Positions 11,061-20,520 of a stretch of 64,000 bases of DNA are shown here, piece after piece. A program made the translations under genes and the position numbers. Every line of letters starts with the position of its first letter. The first letter of the stretch is position 1. A model generated the notes under the pieces. The model was given only the letters and a program-made list of their open reading frames with translations. It did no database searches and was not told the origin of the DNA. The stretch spans positions 38,735 to 102,734 of the forward strand of contig JAIVFJ010000222.1 of assembly GCA_025765615.1 (NCBI GenBank). The letters run 5' to 3'. The stretch comes from Zopfochytrium polystomum (taxonomy: Eukaryota > Chytridiomycota > Chytridiomycetes > Chytridiales > Chytridiaceae).

Positions 11061-11930
11061 GCTGTTGTTGTAGTTGTTCTTGTTGGTGTTGATGTTGTTG
11101 GTGGTAGAGGTAGTGGTGGTTGTTGTTGTGGTGGTCGGAGAAGGCATGATCTTGGTGGTGCTGGTGCCAGTGTTGCGCCTGGGATTGTGAGGACGGCGGC
11201 GGCGGTGATGAACAGACAAATGTGGAAGTGGGAGGGGACGGCGCGTGCTCGAAGAAAAGCGTGGGAGTGGGGGGAGTAGCGGTGGGCGTGGTAGTGAAGG
11301 TGGAGGAGAAGGAGGAGGTGGTGAAGGAAATGGGGGTGGAGTATGGCGCGGAGAGGAGGAGGAGGTGTTGGTGGTGGTGGTGGTGGTGGTAGTGGGAGGG
11401 TAGTAGTTTGTGAGCGGCAGGTGGGACGTGTCTTTCGAGAAAGACAGTGGCGGCAGCTGTGGTGGCGTGATGGCTGTTGTTGTTGTTGCTGTTGTCGATG
11501 TTGCTCTTGTTGGCGGCTTTGACTGCGTCTTCTTCTTCTTGCTGTGGTTGCTGGTGTTGCTTGTGTTGGCCCTCTTCCCTCTCCCTCTCCCCGTTGCACC
11601 GGGCAGCTGCTGCTGTTGCTGTTGCTGTTGCGGAAAAGGCTCGTCGTTCTGATTCCATTGGTGCTGCGGGTAAACGAGCAGGCGGGGCGACCGCACTTGT
11701 GCCATTGCTTCAGGAAGAGCGAGCGAAGGAGGAGGGAGGACAGGCCCGCGCGGCGGCGGCGGAGGAGGAGGTGGAATGGCGCCGTATCCTCCGCCGCCCG
11801 CGCCGGTGCCGGTGCCATAGGCGGGTGGGCTTGCGGAGGAAGGCGGGGTTGTCCTTCGGGCGAGGCGGACAAAGGAAGGGAGGAATGACAAGTCGGCGTC
11901 GTCGTTGTCGTTGTGGTTGAACGCGCCCAT
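10318..11930 (-). CDS. Q/H/P-rich protein with two CxH-x6-CxxC zinc motifs
   Basis: The C-terminal half (about 11100-10318) is in one clear frame. It has a ~21-residue poly-Gln run, then Ala/Pro-rich sequence, then TICQHRRRRTQCVAC followed by a linker and VCEHRRRRDGCARC. These are two CxH-x6-CxxC units, a small predicted zinc-binding repeat I recall as tandem arrays in various protist and chytrid proteins. A good N-terminus, starting at ATG 11930 (MGAFNHNDNDDADLSFLPSF) and followed by Pro-rich and poly-Gln stretches, is in another frame. The switch lies somewhere in 11660-11200, where all three frames are open because of low complexity and no convincing intron is visible. Either an unseen intron or an indel joins them; a start at ATG 11658 in the C-terminal frame is the alternative. 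A nuclear or RNA-related regulatory role is only a guess. Confidence 0.55.
11008..11061 (+). repeat. (TTG)n / poly-Gln-coding microsatellite
   Basis: A trinucleotide run that is CAA/CAG on the minus strand, encoding the long poly-Gln tract of the zinc-motif protein. Confidence 0.9.
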
Positions 11931-12265
11931 TATTATTTTTTTTTTCAGTGTTGCGCTCCAGTCTTTGGCTTCTGTGTGATGTACAGTTCTTTTTGTTCGT
12001 TGTTGTTGTGGATGGTTGCTCTTGCTGTATTTGGGATGGCGGTCGTCGCCGTGGTCGTCGTCGTCGTCGTCGTCTGCTGATTGACGATGGCTTGAGGGCG
12101 GCGGTGGCAGGGGCGGGCGGACTGGGCGGGTTGTTGCGGATGCGAAAAAAGGTGGGTGGGTGTCCCCCCCTCTCCTCGTTTTCTGTTTTTTGTTTCTTTT
12201 GTTTTCTTTCCTTCTCTCTTTTTTTTTTGTTTTTGTTGTGCGTGTGTGTATGTGGGTGTATGTGT

Positions 12266-12325
<60 letters not shown>

Positions 12326-12727
12326 CGGAGGTGTGCGTGCGTGGAGATGAGAGAGAGAGAGAGAGCACAACGCATTGCGATAGAGACAGACAAGTGAGAG
12401 AGAGAGAGAGAGAGAGAAGGAGACGTGGAGTACCGAAAAAAAATCCGAAAGAAGAAGAAAGCCGACGAGCAGGCGTGTGTGCGTGTGTGGGGTTGTGTGT
12501 GTGTCGCATTCGTCAGTCAATCTGTCTGGGGATCTGAGTGATGGTGTCCCTGAACTGCCAGAATTGCGTGTCGGGTGTCTGTCTATCTCTGAGGCTGGCT
12601 GTCTTTCCGTCTGTGCGTCGGTCTTGCTTCGTTCTCTGTCTGTGTGTCTGTCTCACTGCCTGTGTCCTTCTTCGAAAAGACGAGAGGTGTGTTGGTGTGG
12701 AATTCTAAACTGTGCAACGCGCATGTG

Positions 12728-12781
<54 letters not shown>

Positions 12782-13344
12782 GCAGTGGGTGGTGAAGCGC
12801 AACAATGATGATGGCGTTCGGATGTGGCCAAGACGGACAGACAGTCAAGAGCCGAACCGGACACGAATTTCACCCAAAAAAATTCTTCTCATATTCAATT
12901 TGAAAGCAACGAAGAAATGACGATCCGCATATTTTTTTTTGTCCTTTGCTGATTGCGGAAGCGAAATTGGAAATGATCCAATCAGTTTTTCTTTTTTTAA
13001 AAAAAAAAAGCCAAAGGACGCCCAAAAAAGGCGATACCCCGTGGCATCGGGTTCTTCAAGAAAATAGCTGACTAACCCAAATGACGACCACTCAGGTAGG
13101 CAAATGGGAAGACACTCCCTCTGTCGCTTATTTCCCTTAGTAATATTTGATTCTTTTCACGGAAATGAATAACACCCGAGAGTAAAAGGGAAAAAAAGGA
13201 CAAAAAGAAGAACGGTAAACACGACCCCAACAAGCTACGGTCTTGGCGTGTGTCTGTCTGCCCGTGCGTGTCTGTGTGTGTGAGTGTTGTTCAGCCGAGG
13301 AGGAAAAAAAGTCTTGTCTTCCCTCACCTTGTCAGTGTCAGGGG
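11931..13344. other. Microsatellite-dense upstream region
   Basis: Upstream of the minus-strand gene. It contains (GT)n at about 12236-12321, (GA)n at about 12348-12364 and 12395-12416, and a second (GT)n at about 12725-12780. It also has CTGT-like repeats around 12570-12660. No gene or domain is visible. The first part presumably carries the promoter of the gene starting at 11930. Confidence 0.6.
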
Positions 13345-13915
13345 TGTGAGGACAAAAGGCTGTTGAACAGCCTGCAACCTCAAATTAAAAAAGTATTCCC
13401 CCTTTTTTAACTGATAACTTGTGAGGATTATCAATTTGCCTCAACCAAACAATGAGTAAAGTAACATGGTTGGACCCTGCTTCTTATTATTTTCATGGGT
13501 TATTATTGTCCCTGTAAGCCGAACCACTGAGATTTGGACTGTCTCTTAGTTGCAACCATGAATATTATTCATGCTATTATTACGCACTAAGTTGCAGGCC
13601 AAATGGGTCAGGCTGCTCTGCACTATTGGCATCAGGCCCTCTAGCTCAGTGGTGCAGAGCGAAACCTTCAATGGGAGGGGTGCTAAGTTTGAGACCTGCT
13701 GCCAGTTGCTTAGTATATGATGCAGAAAGGCGAGGTTCTGCACCATGACTAGCCTTGCCCTCCTTGCTTTTGGAAATGGATTAGGATGATGCACTTCAGT
13801 GGGGTAGAAGTACAGAGTCCAGGTGTACACAGAGCTAACACAGAGCTGCTGCATAAGCTACCACGATGAAAGGCTTCATGAAAGGGTATGATATCAAGGG
13901 TTTCTCCTTTCTTCA
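13345..13915 (+). repeat. Repeat S, copy 1 (tRNA-related, SINE-like)
   Basis: About 570 bp beginning TGTGAGGACAA and ending near GGGTATGATATCAAGGGTTT. The same order of blocks occurs at 24265-24815 (+) and, partly, at 58922-59327 (-). Inside is a tRNA-like stretch (about 13635-13702): an A-box-like CTAGCTCAGTGGTGCAGAG and a B-box-like AAGTTTGAGACC spaced as in a tRNA gene. This points to a Pol III promoter and a tRNA-derived SINE or composite element. The tRNA-like part sits in the middle instead of at the 5' end, which is unusual for a simple SINE. Confidence 0.6.
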
Positions 13916-14129
13916 TTGATGACTTTTTTCACTTTTCAATTAGTAGTATTTTTTCTTTTTGTGATTTTCGGTTTTTGTTATTGTTTTTTTCCTTTCTTTC
14001 GTTTCACCTTTCCTCCAAGAAATCTCTTGTGAGAAACGGGTGCGGATTGTCCCCGTTGTCCCGACCCCAATCACTCCCTCGCGCTCACGAGTGATCCTTT
14101 TCCCTCACTGATCCCTCCGCTGCCATATC

Positions 14130-14590
14130 TGGATCTGTCGCAGCCAGAGGCCGCAATCTAATCCCACCACATCTCAATCTCAACATCATCATCTGCCGTG
14201 GCGGAGCTGCTGCCTTCTGCTCTTTTCTGTTGCAATCGCGGCCAAAGGCTGCGATCGCGATGGAATCACCATTACTGCTTTCCGATTTCGCGGCCTACTG
14301 CCGCGATCTCGCCGCTGCCTTCAAATTCACCTCCACCGATCTTGCGGCCTTCAGCCGCGATCTCAACTTCATCACCATCACCACTTGCAGTAATCACGGC
14401 CTTCAGGCGTGATTTTCGATCTCGACACCACCACCAATTGCAGCAACAAAGCCGCCGCATTTTGTTTGTTCGGCAGGCTTCCGGCCTGCAGCCGCTCGCC
14501 GCCGCCTACTCGAAAAATTTTGGACAATTCAGCAGCTAGACAATTTTCTGCCGCTCTCGCTGCGGCCTTTGGCTGCCCCCTCGCACGGTC
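14130..14590. repeat. Array of short GC palindromes, ~53-bp period
   Basis: Short inverted repeats of the type ATCGCGGCC-3nt-GGCNGCGAT recur at GCGGCC positions 14238, 14290, 14344 and (variant) 14396. That is steps of 52, 54 and 52 bp. Weaker relatives lie near 14140, 14480 and 14565. The spacers are diverged (TTC/ACC/CTC-rich). I do not know what this array does. Confidence 0.65.
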
Positions 14591-15670
14591 TCTCACACAC
14601 ACACACTCTCTCTTATCCTTAGTTACTTTGAGAGGTTTTTAACTTTGATGTTTCCTTTTCTTTGAAGGTATTTTCCAGCATTTGGAATATCTTCTTCTTC
14701 CCGCCCCCCATTTACTGTGGTGGTTATTCAGGTTCTGGGCATTCAGCTGTAATAGTCAGTGTCCTTCGGTTAATTTCTGTGGTTTGCACTGTCCAACTAG
14801 GGGCGGAGCAGCGTAAACCTTGCTCAACAGTCTCTCTCTACATCAGGATCCAACCTTTCACTCCGCCTTTTCATTTACCCTCTTTCCTTATTTGTACCTG
14901 ACTGACACTCCAGACTGCTTGCCGCAGCTCTTGCCCTTCTGACCACAACTCTTGTCCTTGATTTCCCCACTGGCTCTTGCCCCTCTGACTATTACTCTTT
15001 CTTGAACTCTTCAATTCTCTCTTCCAGAACTTTGTCCCTCAACCCATATACAACTTCCAACCTTCCCTTTTGGGAACTCTGACTCAGGCTTTGCCTATTT
15101 GACAACAATTGCAATGTATATTACTCATTCTTTTTCTCTGCAATTCTCTCTTTGAGAACATTGCCCCTTCACCTCTCCAGTACAATTACTACTTCTCTTC
15201 AACCACCAAATCTCCCAGTCACCTTCCCAATCCCTTTTCTTTATCGCTATCATTTATGAATTTGCCCCTATGGGTCACTGCTCTCGCAGCCCTCGACTTG
15301 CTGCTTCCTATCCCTTGAAACCTCACTCACTACAACTTATTCATTTACCTGGCTTTTGCCCCTCTGACTATAACCATTCATGCTCCTCCAACCTTCCCTT
15401 TTGGGAACTCTGACTCAGGCTTTGCCTACTCTGACTACTATCACAACGCATATTTGTTTACCTTTCCTTTTGAACTTCCATTTGGGCTCTCGCCCTTCTG
15501 ACAACAACTCTTGGCCTTGATTTCCCCTCAGGCACCTGCCCCTCTGACTATTACTCTTTCTTGATCTCTTCAACTCTCTCTTTGAGAACTTTATCCCTCA
15601 ACCTTTCATTTACAACTACAACCTCTCTTCAACCACCAATCCTTCCCATTCCCTCTTCTTTGTTACTTCT
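14590..15670 (+). repeat. Pyrimidine-rich body with internal tandem repeat
   Basis: C/T-rich sequence with no stable ORF. Blocks recur: the CTTGCCCTTCTGAC-AACTCTTG block at ~14935 and ~15495, CCTTCCCTTTTGGGAACTCT at ~15060 and ~15392, and the AACCACCAA block at ~15200 and ~15625. It leads directly into the poly(A)-ended tail below, so it is probably the body of a retroelement copy. Confidence 0.5.
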
Positions 15671-15836
15671 TTTATATGCAGTGGAGATACCTGACGACCC
15701 TGTAAGTCCAAAGTGCATGGGGTGGGTTTGCTGAGGTGATACCTTGACTAAGTCAACGATGGTTCACCGCTGATGGCGCTTTCTCTTCCCGACAAGCCCT
15801 CTGGTGCTGGGAAAAAAAAAAAAAAAAAAAAAAAAA
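15671..15836 (+). mobile_element. Poly(A)-tailed retroelement 3' end, copy 1
   Basis: About 140 bp ending in a 25-nt A run (15812-15836). The same sequence, diverged, occurs on the minus strand at 26912-26746, also ending in an A-rich tail. Shared blocks include GTGGAGAT-CCTGACGACCC, GCATGGGGTGGGTTTGCTG and GGTTCACCG-TGATGGC, and both end in a small hairpin just before the tail. A shared 3' end with a hairpin and a poly(A) tail is typical of LINEs and the SINEs that use them. No LINE coding region is present here. Confidence 0.65.
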
Positions 15837-16827
15837 CAAGAATGGGAGCTGGCGCACTCACCTCAAGATGATCAGAGGGTGGATATTGAAGAAGGAGACA
15901 ATTAACTTTATTTTGCTCTGATAGAAAGATGCTTCATTCACTATGAACAATGACGTTTCTTGGCTTTTCCACCACTACCCAAGACCTGCCACCACCAGTT
16001 TTGACTCGTCCAATTGCACCTTTCACAAGCCTCATGTAAATAACAACTGTTTCTCCACCTTCCGAAATCACTGGCAAGTGAAGTTTAGTACAAGTTCTGA
16101 CTGCAAATGAACTAATGCAGCCATCACAGTCTCCATGTCTTCTGAATTCTCGTCAAAGTCCTCCTGATGGCTGATTGTCATGATAGAGAGAACCTGTCTG
16201 TAGTGTGTGAAGGGCTTCATTTCAGGAGCAGCTCTTTTGCGATGGGATTGATGGTCGACAAATTCAACATACTGTGTTGAAACTAGTCAACAACAAACCA
16301 TAGAGGAGTGCCCAATTACAAAAGAAAACAGACCTTCAGATAAACTTGAGGCGGTTCTACCACTCTTTTGGTCAGCTTAAGTAGGTGGTCAGAGATACTA
16401 AAATTGGCTGTGACAAACATGGTATAGTCTTCATCTTTCAAGAATCCTCTGAGAAGTTCTCATAGTCAAGTTTGCATCTCACATCAAGGCAATGCTATCC
16501 TCTCTTTTGGTTTTGCATGCAGGCAAGCAGACAGTTGTCACTGATGTCAAAGTTATTTTCAATTTGCTGCAGGCAAGCATGCTGGAATAGGCAATTACCC
16601 TTTGTAACAAATGGATGTTGCTGATTGGGAACTGCAACAGAGTTATGATTGCAAAAACGCTCCATAGGAATCCTCCCCCACCTAACACACATCAACAGGA
16701 GTGTGGCTTCGCACTTTCTAACTCATGATCAATGCACTGGCAGTGTTCCTGCGCAGGGCCGCAGCTGCAGTGGTGAAGGTTGTGCAGTGGGGTGGTGGGT
16801 GTACAGCAAGTTTTATGGCCTGCAATG
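15837..16827. other. No recognisable gene
   Basis: AT-leaning sequence with short open frames only and no domain. Probably decayed repeat or intergenic sequence. The last five bases (16823-16827, CAATG) are one half of the solo LTR target duplication. Confidence 0.5.
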
Positions 16828-17110
16828 TGTTATGAATCACCCTCTGGAAACCTCTGGAACCTTCCAGAAAATTCCTCCTTGGAACCTTTTTTGCCGTTCT
16901 GACTTGTCTTGTTGTTGTCATTGGTATTATTGCATTGTTAATTGTTCTTTCTGGAATTTTCTTTGAGTTTTGAGAAGGAAGACTCTCAAAAAGTATATAA
17001 GGGGGGATGGGGGGCCTGTCTCATCCCTCAAGTGAATTATTGTTTACAATACAATCATCACTCCTCTCAGTTCCTTGTCTGCCTTGCCCTGTCCTGCCCT
17101 GTTCCTGACA
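16828..17110 (+). mobile_element. Solo LTR of the Gypsy family, with target duplication
   Basis: 283 bp starting TGTTATGAATCACC and ending CCTGTTCCTGACA, clearly homologous to the 353-bp LTRs at 19109 and 22711 but diverged. It is flanked by a perfect 5-bp target-site duplication, CAATG (16823-16827 and 17111-17115). It keeps a TATA-like TATATAAGG and the AGTGAATTATT block of the R start. It has only four contiguous heat-shock-element units (16857-16874). It is a product of LTR-LTR recombination of an older insertion. Confidence 0.92.
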
Positions 17111-17112
17111 CA

Positions 17113-17765
17113 ATGGTGGCTGCGATACAGCTTGCACCTACGCCATCAACTGCACCACAGCTGCCATTTTTTTTGCAGTGCTGGGGTCATTGTGGATGGT
17201 CCTTGACAAAGAGCATCCACAACGGCCACAAGAAGACTTCAACAAAAGTGAGGACAAAGATAACACAAGGATAGACAGAAAGAGAGAGAGACAGAGAGGG
17301 AGAGGGAGAGGGAGAGAGAGAGACTCAGAGAGATAGACTTTTTGTGCTGGTCCGCTTCAAGAAACGCTTTGACATGGTTGCACCTGAAAATAAGAAAGAA
17401 ACAGAGAGAGAGGGACAGAGATAGAGATCGAGGGAGACAAAGAGAGACAGAAATATAATTTAAGAGGAGAAAAAAAGCCCCCCTCACCGCGCGACCCTCT
17501 CGTCCTTGTACCCCTTTTTGGTCGGCACCCTGTCTGCGTACAGTGCTGTTGACTTCTTCTTCAGCTGCGGGGTCGACCTTGACGGTGCAACAACAACAAC
17601 AACAACAAATGCCAGCAACTTCAGCCGGCAGGGAGGTTCGTCGGCCTTGCAACTGTTCGTAAACTCTTTTCCCCCATCCAGGTCTTACCTCTGCTTCAAG
17701 CACACCCTCATTTTACATGGTTGCCACCTCGTTGGAAGGCCCCTGCAATCAAAGAGAAAACTCTT
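17113..17765 (-). pseudogene. Possible exon remnants of a host gene
   Basis: On the minus strand two short segments join across good splice borders. One starts after CCCCGCAG near 17570 and reads LKKKSTALYADRVPTKKGYK, then DERVAR, with donor CG|GTGAGG. The next begins after TTTTCAG near 17392 and reads CNHVKAFLEADQHKK. The second frame then runs into GA/CT microsatellites and the Gypsy solo LTR. The CNHVKAF start is reminiscent of a zf-UBP finger, but too little remains to assign a family. A weak upstream exon ends at a GTAAG donor near 17682. This is probably a gene fragment cut by repeats. Confidence 0.3.
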
Positions 17766-17979
17766 GTTAGGCAGAACTGACTGGTTAGCAGCAAGAGGCA
17801 CAAGACAGACCCGAACCTATTGTGACTGTCAGTTATCGTTCTCACAATGCCCATGGGAGAGCAAGCCACAGCCAATGCAGACCTGGGCGCTGGCTTGCGC
17901 TGTTGACAAACACTCTGAGTATTAAGTGGAACAGAAACCTGGTGTCAACAGTTTTCCTCCTCCTCTGCTCAAGCAGATA
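17766..17979 (-). repeat. LTR-like repeat B, partial copy (inverted)
   Basis: Reverse-complement match to about 62735-62945. Shared blocks include TGCTTGAGCAGAGGAGGAAA, TTTCTGTTCCACTTAATACT and TCTTGTGCCTCTTGCTGCTA. The 62.6-kb copy starts TGTTATGAATTATTG, so this is probably an LTR of a second retroelement family that shares the TGTTATGAAT start with the Gypsy LTR. Confidence 0.7.
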
Positions 17980-19108
17980 ATTGTGAGACTACACCGAGGT
18001 CTCAGTGATAAAGTCTAGGGATTTTATTTGCAAAAACAAGCGTACCTGTCATAAAACTGCAAGGATCAGGACCCCTATTATTGCTCCCAGTTCTTTAGTT
18101 TCCAAGGCGTTATCAAAGTGTATTTGCAGCTAACCTGTCTTTATTATTGGGTCTGCTTTTACTACTTTTGTCTTAACAGTTTCTGTTGCACCAGGGTTTC
18201 CTCAACATATTTTCTTTTTCGGTGACTAACGGAGACTGCCCGACTGCCTAGGGATGGTGTGCCTGACAGGCTGTACCCCAAGCCCGCCTAATTTATTATT
18301 TATTTTTGGCACTTGTACATACATGCATAGGGTTGGGGGGGACTTAGAGCATTTGTGGTGGATGCTCCAAGTCAGGGGGTTGACTTGTCAATTTTCTCTC
18401 TCTCTGTTTTTGGGCCATTTCTCTTTTTCCTTTTTTTCTTCAATCTGATTTCTGTCCATTGGCACCAATACAGAGTCCCTTCAAATCCATCTGGCTCACA
18501 AAGGTGAGGGTAGTGAGAGATGGTACACACCCGGGTGTGTACATGGTCCCTTCGTGGGGCTCCTCTTAAGGGGCCGTGGGTGGGGAATGCAGCTGGCCCC
18601 ACCAGCGACTGTGTGACATTGCCGGCTCTGTGTTGGAGTGAGGATCCCTGGCGCTTGCCCGCCGCGACGACTGTGGTGGTGGTGGCGACGACGACGGCGT
18701 CGTCGTCTCCAACCTTCCCGTCCCCGCGAGGGTGTTGGTGGGTGCAGCCCCCGACACCTGAGAGTTCGATCTACAAGCGCCTGCCTCAGTCCTATTGCTG
18801 TGAGGATGAGATGTGTGAGTACGAGTGCGATGCGATAAAGCCCGTTGGTCGAGTGATCGTGCCGACGCAGCCCGGCGGGGTGCGTGTACGATCGCAGGTG
18901 TTTCCGCGTGCGAGTTCCCTGCTGGCGACCTTCTGACCCCTACATAGTCGACTCCCTTCTCTCTCTCCCCCCCGTCGCTGGCGACGACGAGGGCTCCCGC
19001 AGCACTGTCCGCGACGAGGGGCGCTAGGTCGCACCCTGTCCGTCCCGTTGCTATTAACCGCTCCTGTTGTGTTTGAGATTAGGTTCCTGAGATAAAAACC
19101 CCCGTTTC
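17980..19108. other. Repeat-like sequence hosting the Gypsy insertion
   Basis: There is no gene with support. The open frame at 18520-18936 has no recognisable domain. With the Gypsy element removed, this stretch continues directly into 23069 onward, so 18.2-19.1 kb plus 23.07-23.39 kb is one older sequence, possibly a long LTR (repeat A) into which the Gypsy inserted. Confidence 0.4.
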
Positions 19109-19137
19109 TGTTATGAATCACCCTCTGGAAACCTCTG

Positions 19138-19235
19138 GAACCTTCTAGAACATTCCTTCATGGAACCTTCTGGAACCTTCTGGAACCTTCTAGAACATTC
19201 CTTCATGGAACCTTGTGGAACCTTCTGGAACCTTC
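19138..19235 (+). promoter_or_regulatory. Heat-shock-element array in LTR U3
   Basis: Alternating GAA and TTC triplets at exact 5-bp spacing, the binding pattern of trimeric heat-shock factor (nGAAnnTTCn). Block 1 (19138-19155) has four units. Block 2 (19163-19200) has eight consecutive perfect units. Block 3 (19208-19235) has six units with one TTG mismatch. The array lies about 110-210 bp upstream of the TATA box and is repeated in the 3' LTR at 22740-22837. Heat induction is inferred from the motif, by analogy with the heat-activated plant element ONSEN. Confidence 0.8.
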
Positions 19236-19345
19236 TTTGCTTTCCTGACTTGTCTTGTTGTCATTGGTATCATTGGTATCATTGTATTACTAATTGCTCT
19301 TTCTGGAACTTTCTTGGAGTCTTGACAAGGAACACTCTCAAAAGG

Positions 19346-19352
19346 TATAAAA
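19346..19352 (+). promoter_or_regulatory. LTR TATA box
   Basis: TATAAAA in a G-rich context, positioned ~35 nt before the self-primer sequence at 19381. This is the expected distance between TATA box and RNA start. Confidence 0.8.
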
Positions 19353-19463
19353 GGGGGAAGGGGGACCTGTCCCATCCCTCAAGTGAATTATTGTTTCCAA
19401 TACAATCATCACTCCTCTCAGTTCCTTGTCTGCCTTGTCCTGTCCTGCCCTGTTCCTGACATC

Positions 19464-19474
19464 ATAATTCACTT
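19464..19474 (+). promoter_or_regulatory. Primer-binding site, Tf1-like self-priming
   Basis: The 11 nt ATAATTCACTT, two bases after the 5' LTR, is the exact complement of AAGTGAATTAT at 19381-19391, which is where the RNA should begin. No tRNA 3' end complement is evident. This is the arrangement of Tf1/sushi-type elements, where the RNA 5' end folds back, is cleaved and primes minus-strand synthesis. Confidence 0.75.
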
Positions 19475-19501
19475 CACCCTCTCCCACTACTCTCTGCCAT
19501 C

Positions 19502-20425
19502 ATGTCTGACCCAAACAACACCTTCCCTGATGCAACTGCCTTCCAAGCCGTGATGGACCAATTACAAGCCCTCTCAAGACAGACACACCAACTTCAAGAA
19601 CAAGTCCTTCACCAGCAGCACCAGCTTCAACAACAACTTCACCAACAAGAACATCAAGCTCTTCCCCTGCCTCAAGCCAACCAAGCAAGAGAGCCCAAGG
19701 TTCCCAGCCCTGACAAGTTCACTGGGCTGGCCAAAGACCTTAGGAACTTTATGACCACTGTGGAGAATGTCATCCTTCTCCAACCTTCAAGATTTCCCAG
19801 TGAGCAAGTCAAGGTTCTTTTCACAAGCACCCTCCTGTCTGGTCAAGCTCAATCATGGTACCGATCTCTCCCAAGCACACCCACCACCCTGCAAGAGCTC
19901 TGGGAGGGGCTGGAAGCTACCTTTGGTGACCCCTACGCATCTTGGACAGCAAGATCCAAGCTCAAGCATATCAAGCAAGGAAAGCAATCTTGTGTGGCCT
20001 ACACCAACCAATTCAAGCAACTAGCCAGAGACTCTGGATACAATGATGCAGCTCTGATGGAGCTGTACCATGATGGTCTCCATGAGTCTATCCAAGACAT
20101 GCTCTCCCAGTCTCTGCACATCCCTGAGACCTTGGAAGAGTACACTCTCCTTGCCATCAAGATTGACAACAGACTCTACTCCAAGAGACTGAAGCAAAGA
20201 CAAGTAGGAACTACATCAAGACCTACCCCAGTTCCTCAAGCTCTTACAGTTCCTGAACCCATGCAAGTGGATGCAGTTGAGACACTTCCTAAGGGTCCTC
20301 TGAGCCAAGAGGAGAAAGCAAGGAGGGCCCAGCAGGGACTGTGTTTTTACTGTGGCTCCAAGGAGCATGCTGTCAAGGACTGCCCAAGGAAGAAGCACCC
20401 AAACTCCCAGGTCCAGGCTCACTGA
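19502..20425 (+). CDS. gag: Gag of RT-less Gypsy element
   Basis: 307 aa from the first ATG after the LTR. Residues ~15-60 are Gln/His-rich. Residues ~70-230 form a retrotrans_gag capsid region (for example SKLKHIKQGKQSCVAYTNQF and RDSGYNDAALMELYHDGL). Near residue 279 there is a classic CCHC zinc knuckle, CFYCGSKEHAVKDC. The frame is fully open. The pol frame overlaps its end in the -1 frame (20341-20425), so expression of pol could use -1 frameshifting or a separate start. It would assemble the virus-like particle in the cytoplasm. Confidence 0.92.
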   Translation: MSDPNNTFPDATAFQAVMDQLQALSRQTHQLQEQVLHQQHQLQQQLHQQEHQALPLPQANQAREPKVPSPDKFTGLAKDLRNFMTTVENVILLQPSRFPSEQVKVLFTSTLLSGQAQSWYRSLPSTPTTLQELWEGLEATFGDPYASWTARSKLKHIKQGKQSCVAYTNQFKQLARDSGYNDAALMELYHDGLHESIQDMLSQSLHIPETLEEYTLLAIKIDNRLYSKRLKQRQVGTTSRPTPVPQALTVPEPMQVDAVETLPKGPLSQEEKARRAQQGLCFYCGSKEHAVKDCPRKKHPNSQVQAH

Positions 20426-20520
20426 GGGGCAATTCCCTGGACCCTCCTCCACGCTGCCCCTGTTTCATCACCACCACCAGCACCACAAACACCTCAGATT
20501 CCAAGCCCCACCAACTCACC

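Larger units (their letters stand above)
19109..19461 (+). repeat. Gypsy 5' LTR
   Basis: 353 bp, TG...CA ends (TGTTATGAATC...TGACA). From left to right it has a heat-shock-element array (19138-19235), a TATA box (TATAAAA, 19346-19352) and a predicted RNA start about 30 nt downstream near 19380, where the self-primer AAGTGAATTAT begins. Relative to the LTR at 54848-55155 it carries one extra 45-bp unit. Confidence 0.95.

Noticed and set aside
12160..12537. Val/Cys-repeat ORFs in the GT-microsatellite region
   Set aside because: They are translations of simple repeats without homologous content.
17239..17703. 154-codon minus-strand ORF as one protein
   Set aside because: It reads through a GTT/poly-Cys microsatellite and GA repeats; only the short spliced segments look protein-like.
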